A DNA stretch of 64,000 nt from Candidatus Anaerostipes avistercoris (GTDB lineage Bacteria > Bacillota > Clostridia > Lachnospirales > Lachnospiraceae), in contig DWWD01000016.1 in the NCBI GenBank assembly GCA_019119895.1, forward strand, positions 40,379 to 104,378, read 5' to 3'. Positions 35,025-44,255 of this stretch are shown piece by piece (the stretch's first letter is position 1; every line of letters begins with the position of its first letter). The position numbers and the translations under genes were made by a program. The notes under the pieces were generated by a model that did no database searches, had not been told where the DNA came from, and saw nothing but the letters and a program-made list of their open reading frames with translations.

Positions 35025-36437
35025 ATGGGAAAAAGTTCAATTGGCGTCTACGGAATGGGAGTTATGGGCCAGAGTCTTGCTTTAAATATGATGAATCATG
35101 GGTATCAGGTTTCTGTGTTTAACATTGATTATGATGTAACAGAAAAATTTGTCCAGACAAAAGCACTGGGCAAAAGTGTACAGCCGTGTAAAGAATTGAA
35201 GGAATTTACAGATTCTCTGGAGAAACCAAGAAGAGTATTCCTTATGGTAACAGCAGGAAAAGTGACGGATTTAGTGATTGATCAATTGAAGGAATGCCTG
35301 GAAGAAGGCGACATTATCATTGATGGAGGAAACTCATATTTTAAAGATACGATTCGAAGATTTAAGGAACTAAGAGAATATGGACTTCATTTTATCGGAA
35401 CGGGAGTTTCCGGTGGAGAAAAAGGTGCTCTGGAAGGACCAAGTATGATGCCGTCAGGAGATCCGGAAGCATATCAGTACGTAGAACAGATTTTTACCGA
35501 TATTTCAGCAAAGGCAAAGGACGGAGCTCCATGCTGTGCATATATCGGCGGAGATGGTTCCGGGCATTATGTAAAGATGGTACATAATGGAATTGAATAC
35601 GCTGATATTCAGATTATTTGTGAAGCGTACGATTTGATGCGCAATGGAGCGGGCTTTTCTATAGAAGAAATTCAACAGGTATTTGAACAGTGGAATCAGG
35701 GAAGGTTAAAATCATACTTAATAGAAATAACCAGCAAGATTTTAAAGAAAAAGGATGAAGAAACCGGAAAATATCTTGTGGATGTGATTCAGGATAAGGC
35801 AGGGCAGAAAGGGACCGGAAAATGGACCAGCATGGAGGGACTGGATATTGGAGCAGCTATCCCGACAATTGCAGAGTCAGTATTTTCCAGATATATTTCT
35901 GCGCAGAAGGAAGAAAGAGTCCGCGCAAGCCTGGAATTAACAGTAAATTTATCTGCGGAAGTAACCGACAAAGAAGAGTTTGTCCGTGATTTGGAAGCAG
36001 CCGTATATGCAGCAAAAATATGCTGCTATGCCCAGGGATTTGAATTGCTGAAAAAAGCGGCAGCAGAATATGGATGGGTATTGGATTTTGGACAAATTGC
36101 TATGATCTGGCGGGAAGGATGTATTATTCGTGCTGATTTTCTGGAAGATATCAAAGCTGCTTATGATCAGGGTGAAGTGTCTAATTTGATGCTGACTTCA
36201 AAATTTAAAAAAGAATTATTAGATGCGCAGAAATCATGGCGGCGAATTGTGTGTCATATCGTGAATAGTGGAATCTATGCTCCGGCATTAACCAGTACAC
36301 TGAATTATTTCGATGGATACCGCTGTGAAAGAACCAGTGCAAATCTCACACAGGCACAGAGAGATTTCTTTGGTGCGCATACCTATGAGCGTACAGACCG
36401 GGAAGGAATTTTCCATACCATATGGGAAGAAGAGTAA
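35025..36437 (+). CDS. gnd: 6-phosphogluconate dehydrogenase, decarboxylating
   Basis: 470 aa from ATG 35025, with GGAG 9 nt upstream. Rossmann motif GVYGMGVMGQSLALNM, catalytic region DGGNSYF, GTGVSGGEKGALEGPSMMPSG and GDGSGHYVKMVHNGIEY with the catalytic Lys. Oxidatively decarboxylates 6-phosphogluconate to ribulose 5-phosphate with NAD(P)+. Its location as the last gene of a PTS operon suggests 6-phosphogluconate is produced from the imported substrate rather than only from glucose 6-phosphate; no zwf or gluconate kinase is nearby. Confidence 0.94.
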   Translation: MGKSSIGVYGMGVMGQSLALNMMNHGYQVSVFNIDYDVTEKFVQTKALGKSVQPCKELKEFTDSLEKPRRVFLMVTAGKVTDLVIDQLKECLEEGDIIIDGGNSYFKDTIRRFKELREYGLHFIGTGVSGGEKGALEGPSMMPSGDPEAYQYVEQIFTDISAKAKDGAPCCAYIGGDGSGHYVKMVHNGIEYADIQIICEAYDLMRNGAGFSIEEIQQVFEQWNQGRLKSYLIEITSKILKKKDEETGKYLVDVIQDKAGQKGTGKWTSMEGLDIGAAIPTIAESVFSRYISAQKEERVRASLELTVNLSAEVTDKEEFVRDLEAAVYAAKICCYAQGFELLKKAAAEYGWVLDFGQIAMIWREGCIIRADFLEDIKAAYDQGEVSNLMLTSKFKKELLDAQKSWRRIVCHIVNSGIYAPALTSTLNYFDGYRCERTSANLTQAQRDFFGAHTYERTDREGIFHTIWEEE

Positions 36438-36456
36438 AAAGACAGTGAAATTGAGC

Positions 36457-36504
36457 CACAGAAAAGACGAGGAATCCTCGTCTTTTCTGTGCTTGTTTTC
36501 TTTT
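36457..36504 (+). terminator. Terminator of the PTS-gnd operon
   Basis: 17-bp stem CACAGAAAAGACGAGGA with its complement around one central base, followed by cttgttttctttt. Confidence 0.85.
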
Positions 36505-36540
36505 CAGGGGGATTTCTTATGATAGTAAGAAATCCCCCTG
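36505..36540 (-). terminator. Hairpin at 3' end of radical SAM gene
   Basis: 15-bp stem CAGGGGGATTTCTTA / TAAGAAATCCCCCTG that contains the stop codon of the minus-strand gene. No T tract in the minus direction, so a termination role is uncertain. Confidence 0.4.
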
Positions 36541-37440
36541 CCGGATATCCTGAACCTTCAGCTGATGAGCAATTTCATTCAGTACGGTTCGTTTCCGGAG
36601 GCTCCATAAAGGCGCGATCAGCAGGTCTCTTGGACCATCGCCGGTCAGACGGTGGATGACAATATCTTTGCGAAGGTTTCCAATGCAGCGAAGAATCAGA
36701 TCAATATAGGACTCCATGGTAAAGACGGGAAAAGGATCTTCCCGGTACATATCTGCCAGGTCGGTGCCTTTTAGTATATGAAGCATGGAAAATTTAACTC
36801 CGTGGACTGGAAGAGAATTGAGATACCGGACGGATTCCAGCATCATCTCCTCTGTTTCGCCGGGCAGGCCCAGAATCAGATGAACCACTGTCCACACGCC
36901 GATAGAAGATAAATTCCAAACTGCCTCCTCAAAACAGGAAAGAGGATAGCCACGGCGGATCAGTCCGGCGGTAGACGGATGAATGGTCTGGAGCCCCAGT
37001 TCCACAAAAACCGGTTTTTGGTTATTTAGTTCTTTCAGCAGTGACAGAACGTCACTGGGAAGGCAGTCCGGCCGGGTTCCAATGGCGAGAGCGGCAATGC
37101 GGGGATCTTCCATGGCTTCGGTAAACAGCTGACGGAGCCGGGACACCGGGGCATAAGTATTGGTAAAAGCCTGAAAATAAGCAATATATCTGGAAGATGG
37201 ATTTTTTGCCGCTACAAGAGAGATACCCTGAGTGATCTGATCCTGGATGGAGAGACGGGCGTCTGAAGCAAAATCACCGGAGCCGCCTTCACTGCAGAAG
37301 ATACAGCCGCCGGTTCCGATGGTTCCATCCCGGTTGGGACATGTAAATCCGCCGTCCAGGGATACTTTATAAATTTTTTCCCCAAATGTATTTTTTAAAA
37401 AGCTGTCAAAGGAATAGTAGCGTTTTCCGTGCCAGTCCAT
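36517..37440 (-). CDS. TIGR01212 family radical SAM protein (YhcC-like)
   Basis: 307 aa from the ATG at 37440, which has GGGAGG upstream on the minus strand; the longer ORF is not needed. Starts MDWHGKRYYSFDSFLKNTFG; the iron-sulfur motif is CPNRDGTIGTGGCIFC. Further conserved blocks are PVFVELGLQTIHPSTA and HLILGLPGET. The family is widespread with no settled reaction. It stands alone, convergent to the PTS operon. Confidence 0.9.
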   Translation of the reverse strand: MDWHGKRYYSFDSFLKNTFGEKIYKVSLDGGFTCPNRDGTIGTGGCIFCSEGGSGDFASDARLSIQDQITQGISLVAAKNPSSRYIAYFQAFTNTYAPVSRLRQLFTEAMEDPRIAALAIGTRPDCLPSDVLSLLKELNNQKPVFVELGLQTIHPSTAGLIRRGYPLSCFEEAVWNLSSIGVWTVVHLILGLPGETEEMMLESVRYLNSLPVHGVKFSMLHILKGTDLADMYREDPFPVFTMESYIDLILRCIGNLRKDIVIHRLTGDGPRDLLIAPLWSLRKRTVLNEIAHQLKVQDIRQGDFLLS

Positions 37441-37636
37441 ATAAAACCTCCCAAAATAGTAAATAGAATTGAAATATCTGTCAGTTTTCCAGATAAACCT
37501 AGCATAAAACAAGACATCTGCGCAAGTATAGTTTCTATTTTCCTTAGATTTTACAAAAATTTAGAAAGAATTAACGGAATGATTGCAGGAATTTTCAATT
37601 CATCCGATATGATGGTAGTAAAGGAGGGTGAATAAA

Positions 37637-38152
37637 ATGAATGCAGTAATGCGATTTGATGTAAGAACGTCGATGAAACTTCAAAGACATAAAAATCCTG
37701 CAGTGGATAAAGTGCTTTTGGGAATAACAAAATCAGCAAACGGCGGGATGATATGGATTGCGGCGGGATTGCTGCTGCTGGCTATCCCGGGATACAGAGG
37801 AGCCGGGATTTTCTATTTTGAGGTGCTGGCTGCCACGGCAGTTGTAAATAATATTATTTTAAAATCAACCTTTATGAGGAAACGGCCATGCGACCTGTTT
37901 AAAAAGATACCGGTATTGATCAAGAGACCCCATGGTTCTTCATTTCCATCCGGACATACAGCCGTATCCTTTGCGTGCGCGGCAGCACTGTGCGCCATCT
38001 GCCTTCCGGCAGGAATTTTTGCATTATGTCTGGCGGCTGTGATCGGATTTACGAGAATCTACTTTTTTGTACATTTCTTTACGGATGTGTTGTTCGGCGT
38101 CATATCAGGACTTGCGACGGCGGTTATTTGCATCGTAATCTTTCTGCTCTGA
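37637..38152 (+). CDS. PAP2-superfamily membrane phosphatase
   Basis: 171 aa with AAGGAGG 9 nt before ATG 37637. PAP2 catalytic motifs are visible: KSTFMRKRP (KxxxxxxRP), PSGH in GSSFPSGHTAVSF, and TRIYFFVHFFTDV (Arg, His, Asp). Several transmembrane helices surround them. Members hydrolyse undecaprenyl pyrophosphate or phosphatidyl phosphates outside the membrane. A role in recycling undecaprenyl pyrophosphate is possible but unproven. Confidence 0.88.
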   Translation: MNAVMRFDVRTSMKLQRHKNPAVDKVLLGITKSANGGMIWIAAGLLLLAIPGYRGAGIFYFEVLAATAVVNNIILKSTFMRKRPCDLFKKIPVLIKRPHGSSFPSGHTAVSFACAAALCAICLPAGIFALCLAAVIGFTRIYFFVHFFTDVLFGVISGLATAVICIVIFLL

Positions 38153-38268
38153 GCTGCAGGAGGAGCGATTGGAAAAGAGACTTTTCCGGTCGTTCCTTTT
38201 TTGCCCGGATTATGCTATTCTTATATAAGACAATCAGCACAATGCAAACGGGGAGAAGGCGGAATGAT

Positions 38269-39189
38269 ATGATAAAAACGCATCATATTGAATTTTATAT
38301 GGGAAGCCAGGAAGAAAAAATGGAAGGTTTTATAGAGGATTTTCCATATGCGCCGCTTTATGTGGAACTGGACAAATATGCAGGAAGATTCGTACCGTGG
38401 CACTGGCATAAGGCAGTAGAACTGTTTTATATGGAAAGCGGACAGCTGGAATATTACACACCAAAGCATAAAATCATATTCCCGGAAGGATCCGGCGGCC
38501 TGGTAAACAGCAATGTTCTTCATGCCACAAAAAATAGAAAAGGAAGAGAAAAGAATATACAGCTGATTCATATGTTTGACCTTTCGCTGATCGCAGGAGT
38601 CAAAGGCGGAAGAATCGATCAAAAGTATATTCAGCCGGTCTGTCAGGCGTCTCAGATTGAGATCGTGCCTCTGTTCGAGGATCATCCAAAAGAGGCAGAG
38701 ATCCTCCGGAGAATCCGTCAGACATTTGACCTTTCCGAAGACGAAACAGGGTATGAAATAAAGTTAAGAGAGGAACTTTCCAAAATATGGATGAGCCTCT
38801 TTGAATATATCATGCCTCAGCTGGAACAGAAAGAGCAGTATGATAAAGATAATGATGAGATTAAGGCGATGATGATATATGTTCATGAACATTATGGAGA
38901 AAAAATACGGGTCCGGGATCTGGCGGAAGCGGCCTGCATCAGCGAACGGGAATGCTTTCGGGTGTTTCAGAAATATCTTCATATGACGCCATACAGTTAT
39001 GTCGAAAGCTATCGGATTCAGGAGGCGTGCAGAATGCTGGAAGAAGGGCGGGATTCTGTTACATATATCGGTCAGGCGTGCGGACTGGGAAGCAGCAGTC
39101 ATTTCGGAAAAATCTTTCGGGAATACACAAAGGACACTCCGACTCAGTATCGAAAAAAATGGCAGGATTCTGATAGAAAAAGACGGTAA
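38269..39189 (+). CDS. AraC family transcriptional regulator
   Basis: 306 aa from ATG 38269; the much longer ORF reaches back into the PAP2 gene and is discarded. N-terminal cupin-like sensing domain (PYAPLYVELDKYAGRFVPWHWHKAVELFYM) and C-terminal double helix-turn-helix (IRVRDLAEAACISERECFRVF; VTYIGQACGLGSSSHFGKIFREY). Likely activates a sugar-related gene. No obvious target operon is next to it except the following unknown gene. Confidence 0.9.
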   Translation: MIKTHHIEFYMGSQEEKMEGFIEDFPYAPLYVELDKYAGRFVPWHWHKAVELFYMESGQLEYYTPKHKIIFPEGSGGLVNSNVLHATKNRKGREKNIQLIHMFDLSLIAGVKGGRIDQKYIQPVCQASQIEIVPLFEDHPKEAEILRRIRQTFDLSEDETGYEIKLREELSKIWMSLFEYIMPQLEQKEQYDKDNDEIKAMMIYVHEHYGEKIRVRDLAEAACISERECFRVFQKYLHMTPYSYVESYRIQEACRMLEEGRDSVTYIGQACGLGSSSHFGKIFREYTKDTPTQYRKKWQDSDRKRR

Positions 39190-39271
39190 TCAGATATTCC
39201 TTTTCACAGGAACAGAGTATGATAAAACCATACAAAACAGATTCTGAACTTGTGAAAGGAGGCAGTATAAT

Positions 39272-39622
39272 ATGGAGATTGTATGCATTTTGGATTTATC
39301 TGATACGAAATTCTACAGCAGCGGACTGGGGTTCTTCCTGAGATTTCTGGACAAAATTCTTGGAGATTATACTCTGAAAATATTGACGGATTCAGAAGAA
39401 TTTATTTCAAAAAGCCGGCATATGGATGTGGACCGGTTTCATTATCTGGTCTTTACAGATTCACAGATGACAGAGGATTTAGCCAGACAAATAGGGATTA
39501 CAGAGATTTATCCGGCTAAGAGAGGAGACTTTTATGCTCTGTATACATCCGTTTTCTGGAAAATTTACCATACTGGCCTGCAAAATGGCAGAATTGGAAT
39601 ATTATACGGGGAGACCGGGTAA
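39272..39622 (+). CDS. Hypothetical protein
   Basis: 116 aa, ATG with AAAGGAGG upstream, so it is probably expressed. Sequence starts MEIVCILDLSDTKFYSSGLG and contains LKILTDSEEF and YLVFTDSQMTEDLARQIG. No membrane segment, signal peptide or family motif is recognised; the hydrophobic/charged pattern suggests a small alpha/beta fold. It lies between the AraC regulator and a terminator, possibly in one unit with the regulator. Confidence 0.65.
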   Translation: MEIVCILDLSDTKFYSSGLGFFLRFLDKILGDYTLKILTDSEEFISKSRHMDVDRFHYLVFTDSQMTEDLARQIGITEIYPAKRGDFYALYTSVFWKIYHTGLQNGRIGILYGETG

Positions 39623-39639
39623 CAGACAGCCGGAACGCA

Positions 39640-39674
39640 AAAAAGAGGAGTGATTCATCTGATCACTCCTTTTC
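39640..39674. terminator. Bidirectional terminator between convergent genes
   Basis: Stem AGGAGTGAT / ATCACTCCT flanked by an A-rich 5' side and TTTTCTT 3' side, between the hypothetical gene (+) and the epimerase gene (-). Confidence 0.8.
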
Positions 39675-39682
39675 TTCGTAAT

Positions 39683-40558
39683 TTACAATATTTCGATCGT
39701 ATAGCTTAAGCTGGTTTTTTCTCCCGGCTGCAGGGTTTTTATGCCGCGTTTATGTTCAAAAACGTCGTCTTCATCGGTGCAGGTGGAAGTGCCGCTCCAA
39801 GGTTCCAGGGCAACAAAAGGTCCGTCGTTGGCGCTGGACCACACGCCCAGATAATCGAAATCAGGGAAGGTAACACAGATGCCTTTTTCCTGATCTTTGT
39901 GTTTTAAGGAAACTTTTCTGGATTTCAGCTGGTCAAAAATAATCGCGTCATTGTAGAACATTTCGTGTTTGACCGGCAGTGTGGAGGAATCCTTAAGGAT
40001 GGATACACGGTTTCCGTTGTCGATCAGAGCGTCTTCATTGAGAAGCGCGCAGTCAGCGGTTTCCGGATACTCAAATTCCACCACATAGTCTTCGAAATCT
40101 TCCCCTTCTGAAATCGGGCAGTTAAAAGCAGGGTGTCCGCCGACGCAGAACGGCATCGGAACAGAATCATGGTTGATGACCGTATGGATGATCTTAAGTT
40201 TTCTGCCGTCCAGTTCATAGGTCATCTGGAGTTCAAAGTCAAAAGGATACTGTTCTTTCGTTCCTTCATCAGCCTTCAGGGAAAATACAGCTTTCGTATC
40301 TGTGCCGGAAATCAGCGTAAATTCTTTCCTTCTTGCGATTCCGTGGCGGCCGAAAGAACATGTTTTATCTCCGGAGACAGATGCGGTGCCGTTTCTCAGG
40401 CATCCGACGATCGGAAACAGAACAGGCGCCTGTCCGCTCCAGTAATCAGGATTGCCCTGCCACAGATATTCGGTCCCTTCTGCATCCTTCAGGGATGAAA
40501 GTTCTGCTCCCATGGTTTTAAAAGCAGCGGAAATCTTGTCATTTTTCAATTGGATCAT
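39683..40558 (-). CDS. Aldose 1-epimerase family protein (LacX-like)
   Basis: 291 aa from the ATG at 40558, preceded by AAGGAGGG on the minus strand; the ORF-track start is 27 nt further out. Galactose-mutarotase fold pattern: MGAELSSLKDAEGTEYLWQG, FPIVGCLRNG, FCVGGHPAFNCPI (conserved His) and FVALEPWSG (catalytic Glu region). It interconverts anomers of free aldoses. The LacX subgroup has broad or unknown specificity. Single-gene unit. Confidence 0.88.
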   Translation of the reverse strand: MIQLKNDKISAAFKTMGAELSSLKDAEGTEYLWQGNPDYWSGQAPVLFPIVGCLRNGTASVSGDKTCSFGRHGIARRKEFTLISGTDTKAVFSLKADEGTKEQYPFDFELQMTYELDGRKLKIIHTVINHDSVPMPFCVGGHPAFNCPISEGEDFEDYVVEFEYPETADCALLNEDALIDNGNRVSILKDSSTLPVKHEMFYNDAIIFDQLKSRKVSLKHKDQEKGICVTFPDFDYLGVWSSANDGPFVALEPWSGTSTCTDEDDVFEHKRGIKTLQPGEKTSLSYTIEIL

Positions 40559-40806
40559 GTTGATTGCCCTCCTTATTTTGTCCAATCCCGGGGGATTGAA
40601 ACCTTGTCTTTATACTAATAATAATATTATATCATGATTTGTGCGAAAAAGGGGAAAATCCCGGCAGATACCGGACAAAGCGGTGTTTTTTCAGCAGATC
40701 AGTAGAATTTTTTTCGCTGGTGTGATAATATGTCTAAGTATGCACAGAACGAGGAAACGATACGGCGGGCGGAAACGTCCGCTTCACATAGGAGAGAGGA
40801 GAGGCT

Positions 40807-42402
40807 ATGGCAAATTCGATCGAACAGGAAATCAACCGCAGAAGGACCTTTGCGATTATTTCGCACCCGGATGCGGGAAAGACGACCCTGACGGAAAAAT
40901 TCCTGCTGTATGGCGGCGCCATTAATACGGCGGGCTCCGTAAAGGGAAAGGCAAACTCCAGACACGCAGTGTCGGACTGGATGGAAATCGAGAAGGAAAG
41001 AGGAATTTCCGTTACATCATCTGTACTGCAGTTTGAATATGAAGGAAAATGCATCAACATCCTGGATACGCCGGGACATGAAGACTTTTCCGAGGACACA
41101 TACCGGACACTGATGGCGGCAGACTGCGCGGTTATGGTCATTGACGCGTCCAAAGGTGTGGAGCCGCAGACCATCAAACTGTTTAAAGTATGTGTCATGC
41201 GGCATATCCCGATTTTTACATTTATCAATAAAATGGACCGGGAGGCAAAGGATTCTTTTGATCTTCTGGATGATATTGAGAAGGTGCTGGGAATCGAGAC
41301 ATGCCCGATCAACTGGCCGATCGGATGTGGAAAAGAGTTCAAGGGAGTTTATGAGAGAGAAAGCAAAAATATTCTCCGATTTGAGGCCGTGTCCACAGGA
41401 GGTGCCAAGGAAGCAAAGGAAACCATTCTTCCGGCGGATGATCCTCAGGCAAAAGAACTGATCGGAGAAGATTTCTATGACAATTTAATGGAAGAAATCG
41501 AACTCCTGGACGGAGCAGCCGCGGAACTGGATATGGATAAGGTGCAGAAAGGTGAATTATCACCGGTATTTTTCGGATCCGCTCTGACAAATTTCGGCGT
41601 GGAGTCCTTTCTGGAGCACTTTCTGAAAATGACCAGCCGGCCGCTTCCGAGAATGTCAAAAGGTGAGGAAGTGGATCCGGTGGAAAATGGATTTTCCGCT
41701 TTCGTTTTTAAGATACAGGCAAATATGAACAAAAACCACAGAGACAGAATCGCGTTTATGAGAATCTGTTCCGGAAAATTTGACGCCAACATGGAAGTGA
41801 AACATGTGCAGACCGGAAAGAAGATGCGCCTGTCACAGCCGCAGCAGATTATGGCTCAGGAGAGGAAAATCGTGGAAGAAGCTTATGCGGGAGATATTAT
41901 CGGAGTCTTTGATCCGGGTATCTTTTCCATTGGAGACACGGTCTGTCTTCCGAAGGATGACTTTGAGTATGAGGGAATCCCGACATTTGCGCCGGAACAT
42001 TTCGCCAGGGTAATCCATTTGGATTCCATGAAACGAAAACAGTTTGTCAAAGGTGTGGAACAGATTGCCCAGGAAGGAGCCATTCAGATTTTCCAGGAAC
42101 ATGAAGCAGGATTTGCGGAAATCATCGTCGGCGTTGTGGGAACGCTGCAGTTTGATGTATTGAAATTCCGCCTGGAAAATGAATACAACTGCCAGATTCG
42201 TCTGGAGCCTCTGCCGTATCAGGCAATCCGCTGGATCAAGGACAGGGATACCGATATGAGCAAATTGAGAGGCGTGGCGGAAGTGAAGAAAGTGAAAGAT
42301 ATGAAAGGCAATCCGCTGCTGCTGTTTAAGAATGAATGGGGAATTCAGTTTGTTCTGGACCGGAACGAAGGACTGGAACTGGTTGAGTTTAGCAAAGAGT
42401 AG
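40807..42402 (+). CDS. prfC: Peptide chain release factor 3
   Basis: 531 aa translational GTPase: P-loop SHPDAGKTTLTEK, switch region ERGISVTSS, DTPGHEDFSEDTYRTL (G3) and NKMD (G4). Length and the FSEDTYR block distinguish RF3 from EF-G and TypA. It recycles RF1/RF2 after peptide release. RBS GAGAGGAG. The preceding 248 bp contain no gene and only weak promoter-like sequence. Confidence 0.95.
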   Translation: MANSIEQEINRRRTFAIISHPDAGKTTLTEKFLLYGGAINTAGSVKGKANSRHAVSDWMEIEKERGISVTSSVLQFEYEGKCINILDTPGHEDFSEDTYRTLMAADCAVMVIDASKGVEPQTIKLFKVCVMRHIPIFTFINKMDREAKDSFDLLDDIEKVLGIETCPINWPIGCGKEFKGVYERESKNILRFEAVSTGGAKEAKETILPADDPQAKELIGEDFYDNLMEEIELLDGAAAELDMDKVQKGELSPVFFGSALTNFGVESFLEHFLKMTSRPLPRMSKGEEVDPVENGFSAFVFKIQANMNKNHRDRIAFMRICSGKFDANMEVKHVQTGKKMRLSQPQQIMAQERKIVEEAYAGDIIGVFDPGIFSIGDTVCLPKDDFEYEGIPTFAPEHFARVIHLDSMKRKQFVKGVEQIAQEGAIQIFQEHEAGFAEIIVGVVGTLQFDVLKFRLENEYNCQIRLEPLPYQAIRWIKDRDTDMSKLRGVAEVKKVKDMKGNPLLLFKNEWGIQFVLDRNEGLELVEFSKE

Positions 42403-42427
42403 ATTTGCTGAAAGAGAGGAAGAAAAA

Positions 42428-42685
42428 ATGACTCGGAAAGAGAAATTTGATCAGGCCGCAAAGGAAGCAAAGGCTGTCGGAATCGGCCTGATCCTGATCA
42501 TTGTATTTTGGGTAATTTCCGGCTTTGGTGTGAGCAGGCTGGATATTACTGTATGGCACACGCCCCTCTGGGTGATCACCGGATGTCTGGGCACATGGAT
42601 TTTTTCGATTATATTAGTGTCATGGATCGTGAAAAAGGTGTTTAAAGATTTTGCGCTGGATGAGGAGGATGGAAATGAATCATAA
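42428..42685 (+). CDS. YhdT family small membrane protein
   Basis: 85 aa with two hydrophobic helices (VGIGLILIIVFWVISGFG; LWVITGCLGTWIFSIILVSWIV). Fits the YhdT (DUF997) family, which is often encoded directly upstream of panF. ATG 42428 follows a purine-rich RBS; the longer ORF starts inside prfC and is rejected. Its 3' end overlaps the next gene by 11 bp. Probably an accessory or small subunit of the symporter. Confidence 0.85.
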   Translation: MTRKEKFDQAAKEAKAVGIGLILIIVFWVISGFGVSRLDITVWHTPLWVITGCLGTWIFSIILVSWIVKKVFKDFALDEEDGNES

Positions 42686-44165
42686 TATTTTTGGCCTGCT
42701 GCCGGTATTTTTATTTATGCTTCTGATGCTTTTGGTAAGCATCTATGTCCGCAATCAATCTGCGAAAAAATCTTCTGGAGGATTTATAAGGGAATATTTT
42801 ATCGGATCAAGGAGTCTGGGAGGCTTCGTCCTTGCTATGACAACAGTGGCTACCTACAGTTCCGTAAGTTCCTTTGTCGGAGGACCGGGACAGGCGTGGA
42901 GTGTTGGATTCGGATGGGTCTATATGTCTGTCGTACAGGTGACCGCCCTGTTTCTGGTGCTGGGAATCCTTGGAAAGAAAATGGCCATGGCTGCCCGCAA
43001 GATCGACGCGGTAACGGTGATCGATGTGATCCGTCACAGATATCAGTCAGATGCGCTGGCTAATATATCTGCTGTTATTATCGTGCTGTTTTTCTCTGCC
43101 ACCATGGTGGCGCAGTTTGTAGGAGGAGCCAAGCTCTTTGAGGCTGTTACGGGATATTCCTATATGACCGGGCTGGTGCTGTTCGGCCTTGTGGTAGTAA
43201 TCTATACGACCATCGGAGGATTCAGAGGCGTGGCCATCACAGATGCGCTGTGCGCCATTGCCATGCTGATCGGTATGTTTATCCTGCTGTTTGGAATCCT
43301 GAAGGCAGGAGGCGGCTACGAAGCCATTATGACACAGATCACATCCAATAAACCGGAAATGATGGAACCTTTGTCCGGCGGAGAAATGCCGGTGAGCCTC
43401 TATATTTCTCAGTGGATGCTGGTGGGAATCTTCACCGTGGGACTTCCTCAGTCAGTGGTTCGCTGTGTCAGCTATAAAGATACGAAATCCCTTCACCGCG
43501 CGATCATCATTGGAACGATCGTAATCGGAGCTATGAATATCGGTATGAACTTTATCGGCGTCCTGGCCCAGGGCGTGCTGCCGGATGATCTGGCAGCTTA
43601 CGGAGGAAGTGTGGACAACATTATGCCGCTGGCTATCGTTGCGTCTTTAAAACCGCTGATCGCGGGTATTACGATCATCGGACCGGTGGCGGCATCCATA
43701 TCCACCGTTTCTTCTCTGCTTTTGACAGCAACGTCTTCTATTGTGAAGGACATTTATATTTATCAGAAAGAGAAGAAGAAGGAGACCGTATCTGAGAAAA
43801 AGACAAGCTTTTTAAGCCAGATATGGACGCTGGTCCTTGGGATCCTGATTTTTATCATTTCCATCAGCCCGCCGGACGTCATCTGGAGAATCAATATGTT
43901 TGCCTTCGGAGGTCTGGAAACCGCATTTTTCTGGGTATTCCTTCTTGGAATGTTCTGGAAGAAGGCTAATAAGAGAGGCGCTGTCTGGGCCATGGCAGCG
44001 GGGACGATTGTCTACTGTGTAACCATGGCGCTTGGCATCACCGCCGGCGGAATCCATCAGATTCTCATTGGAATCGGCGCATCGTTGATTTGTATGCTGA
44101 TCGGCGGATGGACAGGAAAGAGCGCAGACCGGGAAGTCCTGAATGTATATTTCCCGGAAGCGTAG
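42675..44165 (+). CDS. panF: Sodium/pantothenate symporter
   Basis: 496 aa sodium:solute symporter (SSS family) with about 13 hydrophobic segments. Family sequence FIREYFIGSRSLGGFVLAMTTVATYSS and the sodium-site region AASISTVSSLLLTATSSIVKDI are present. Start ATG 42675 lies 6 nt after AGGAGG within the yhdT end. The yhdT-panF pairing supports pantothenate as substrate over proline. Confidence 0.88.
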   Translation: MNHNIFGLLPVFLFMLLMLLVSIYVRNQSAKKSSGGFIREYFIGSRSLGGFVLAMTTVATYSSVSSFVGGPGQAWSVGFGWVYMSVVQVTALFLVLGILGKKMAMAARKIDAVTVIDVIRHRYQSDALANISAVIIVLFFSATMVAQFVGGAKLFEAVTGYSYMTGLVLFGLVVVIYTTIGGFRGVAITDALCAIAMLIGMFILLFGILKAGGGYEAIMTQITSNKPEMMEPLSGGEMPVSLYISQWMLVGIFTVGLPQSVVRCVSYKDTKSLHRAIIIGTIVIGAMNIGMNFIGVLAQGVLPDDLAAYGGSVDNIMPLAIVASLKPLIAGITIIGPVAASISTVSSLLLTATSSIVKDIYIYQKEKKKETVSEKKTSFLSQIWTLVLGILIFIISISPPDVIWRINMFAFGGLETAFFWVFLLGMFWKKANKRGAVWAMAAGTIVYCVTMALGITAGGIHQILIGIGASLICMLIGGWTGKSADREVLNVYFPEA

Positions 44166-44219
44166 AGACACGCGGTATTATAATAGAAGAAACAGGTTCT
44201 GAAAAAATGCAAAAAAATA

Positions 44220-44249
44220 TTGACATGAAGCTGACTCCTGTGCTATGCT
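44220..44249 (+). promoter_or_regulatory. infC operon promoter
   Basis: TTGACA (44220-44225), 18-bp spacer, TATGCT (44244-44249) with TGc extended -10. Confidence 0.7.
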
Positions 44250-44255
44250 GTATAA

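Noticed and set aside
37975-38268. N-terminal 98-residue extension of the AraC regulator
   Set aside because: It overlaps the PAP2 gene, is Cys/Arg-rich and non-family-like; ATG 38269 has an RBS and begins the cupin domain.
40641-40925. 94-aa ORF upstream of prfC
   Set aside because: Overlaps prfC in another frame, lacks an RBS and has biased, non-protein-like composition.
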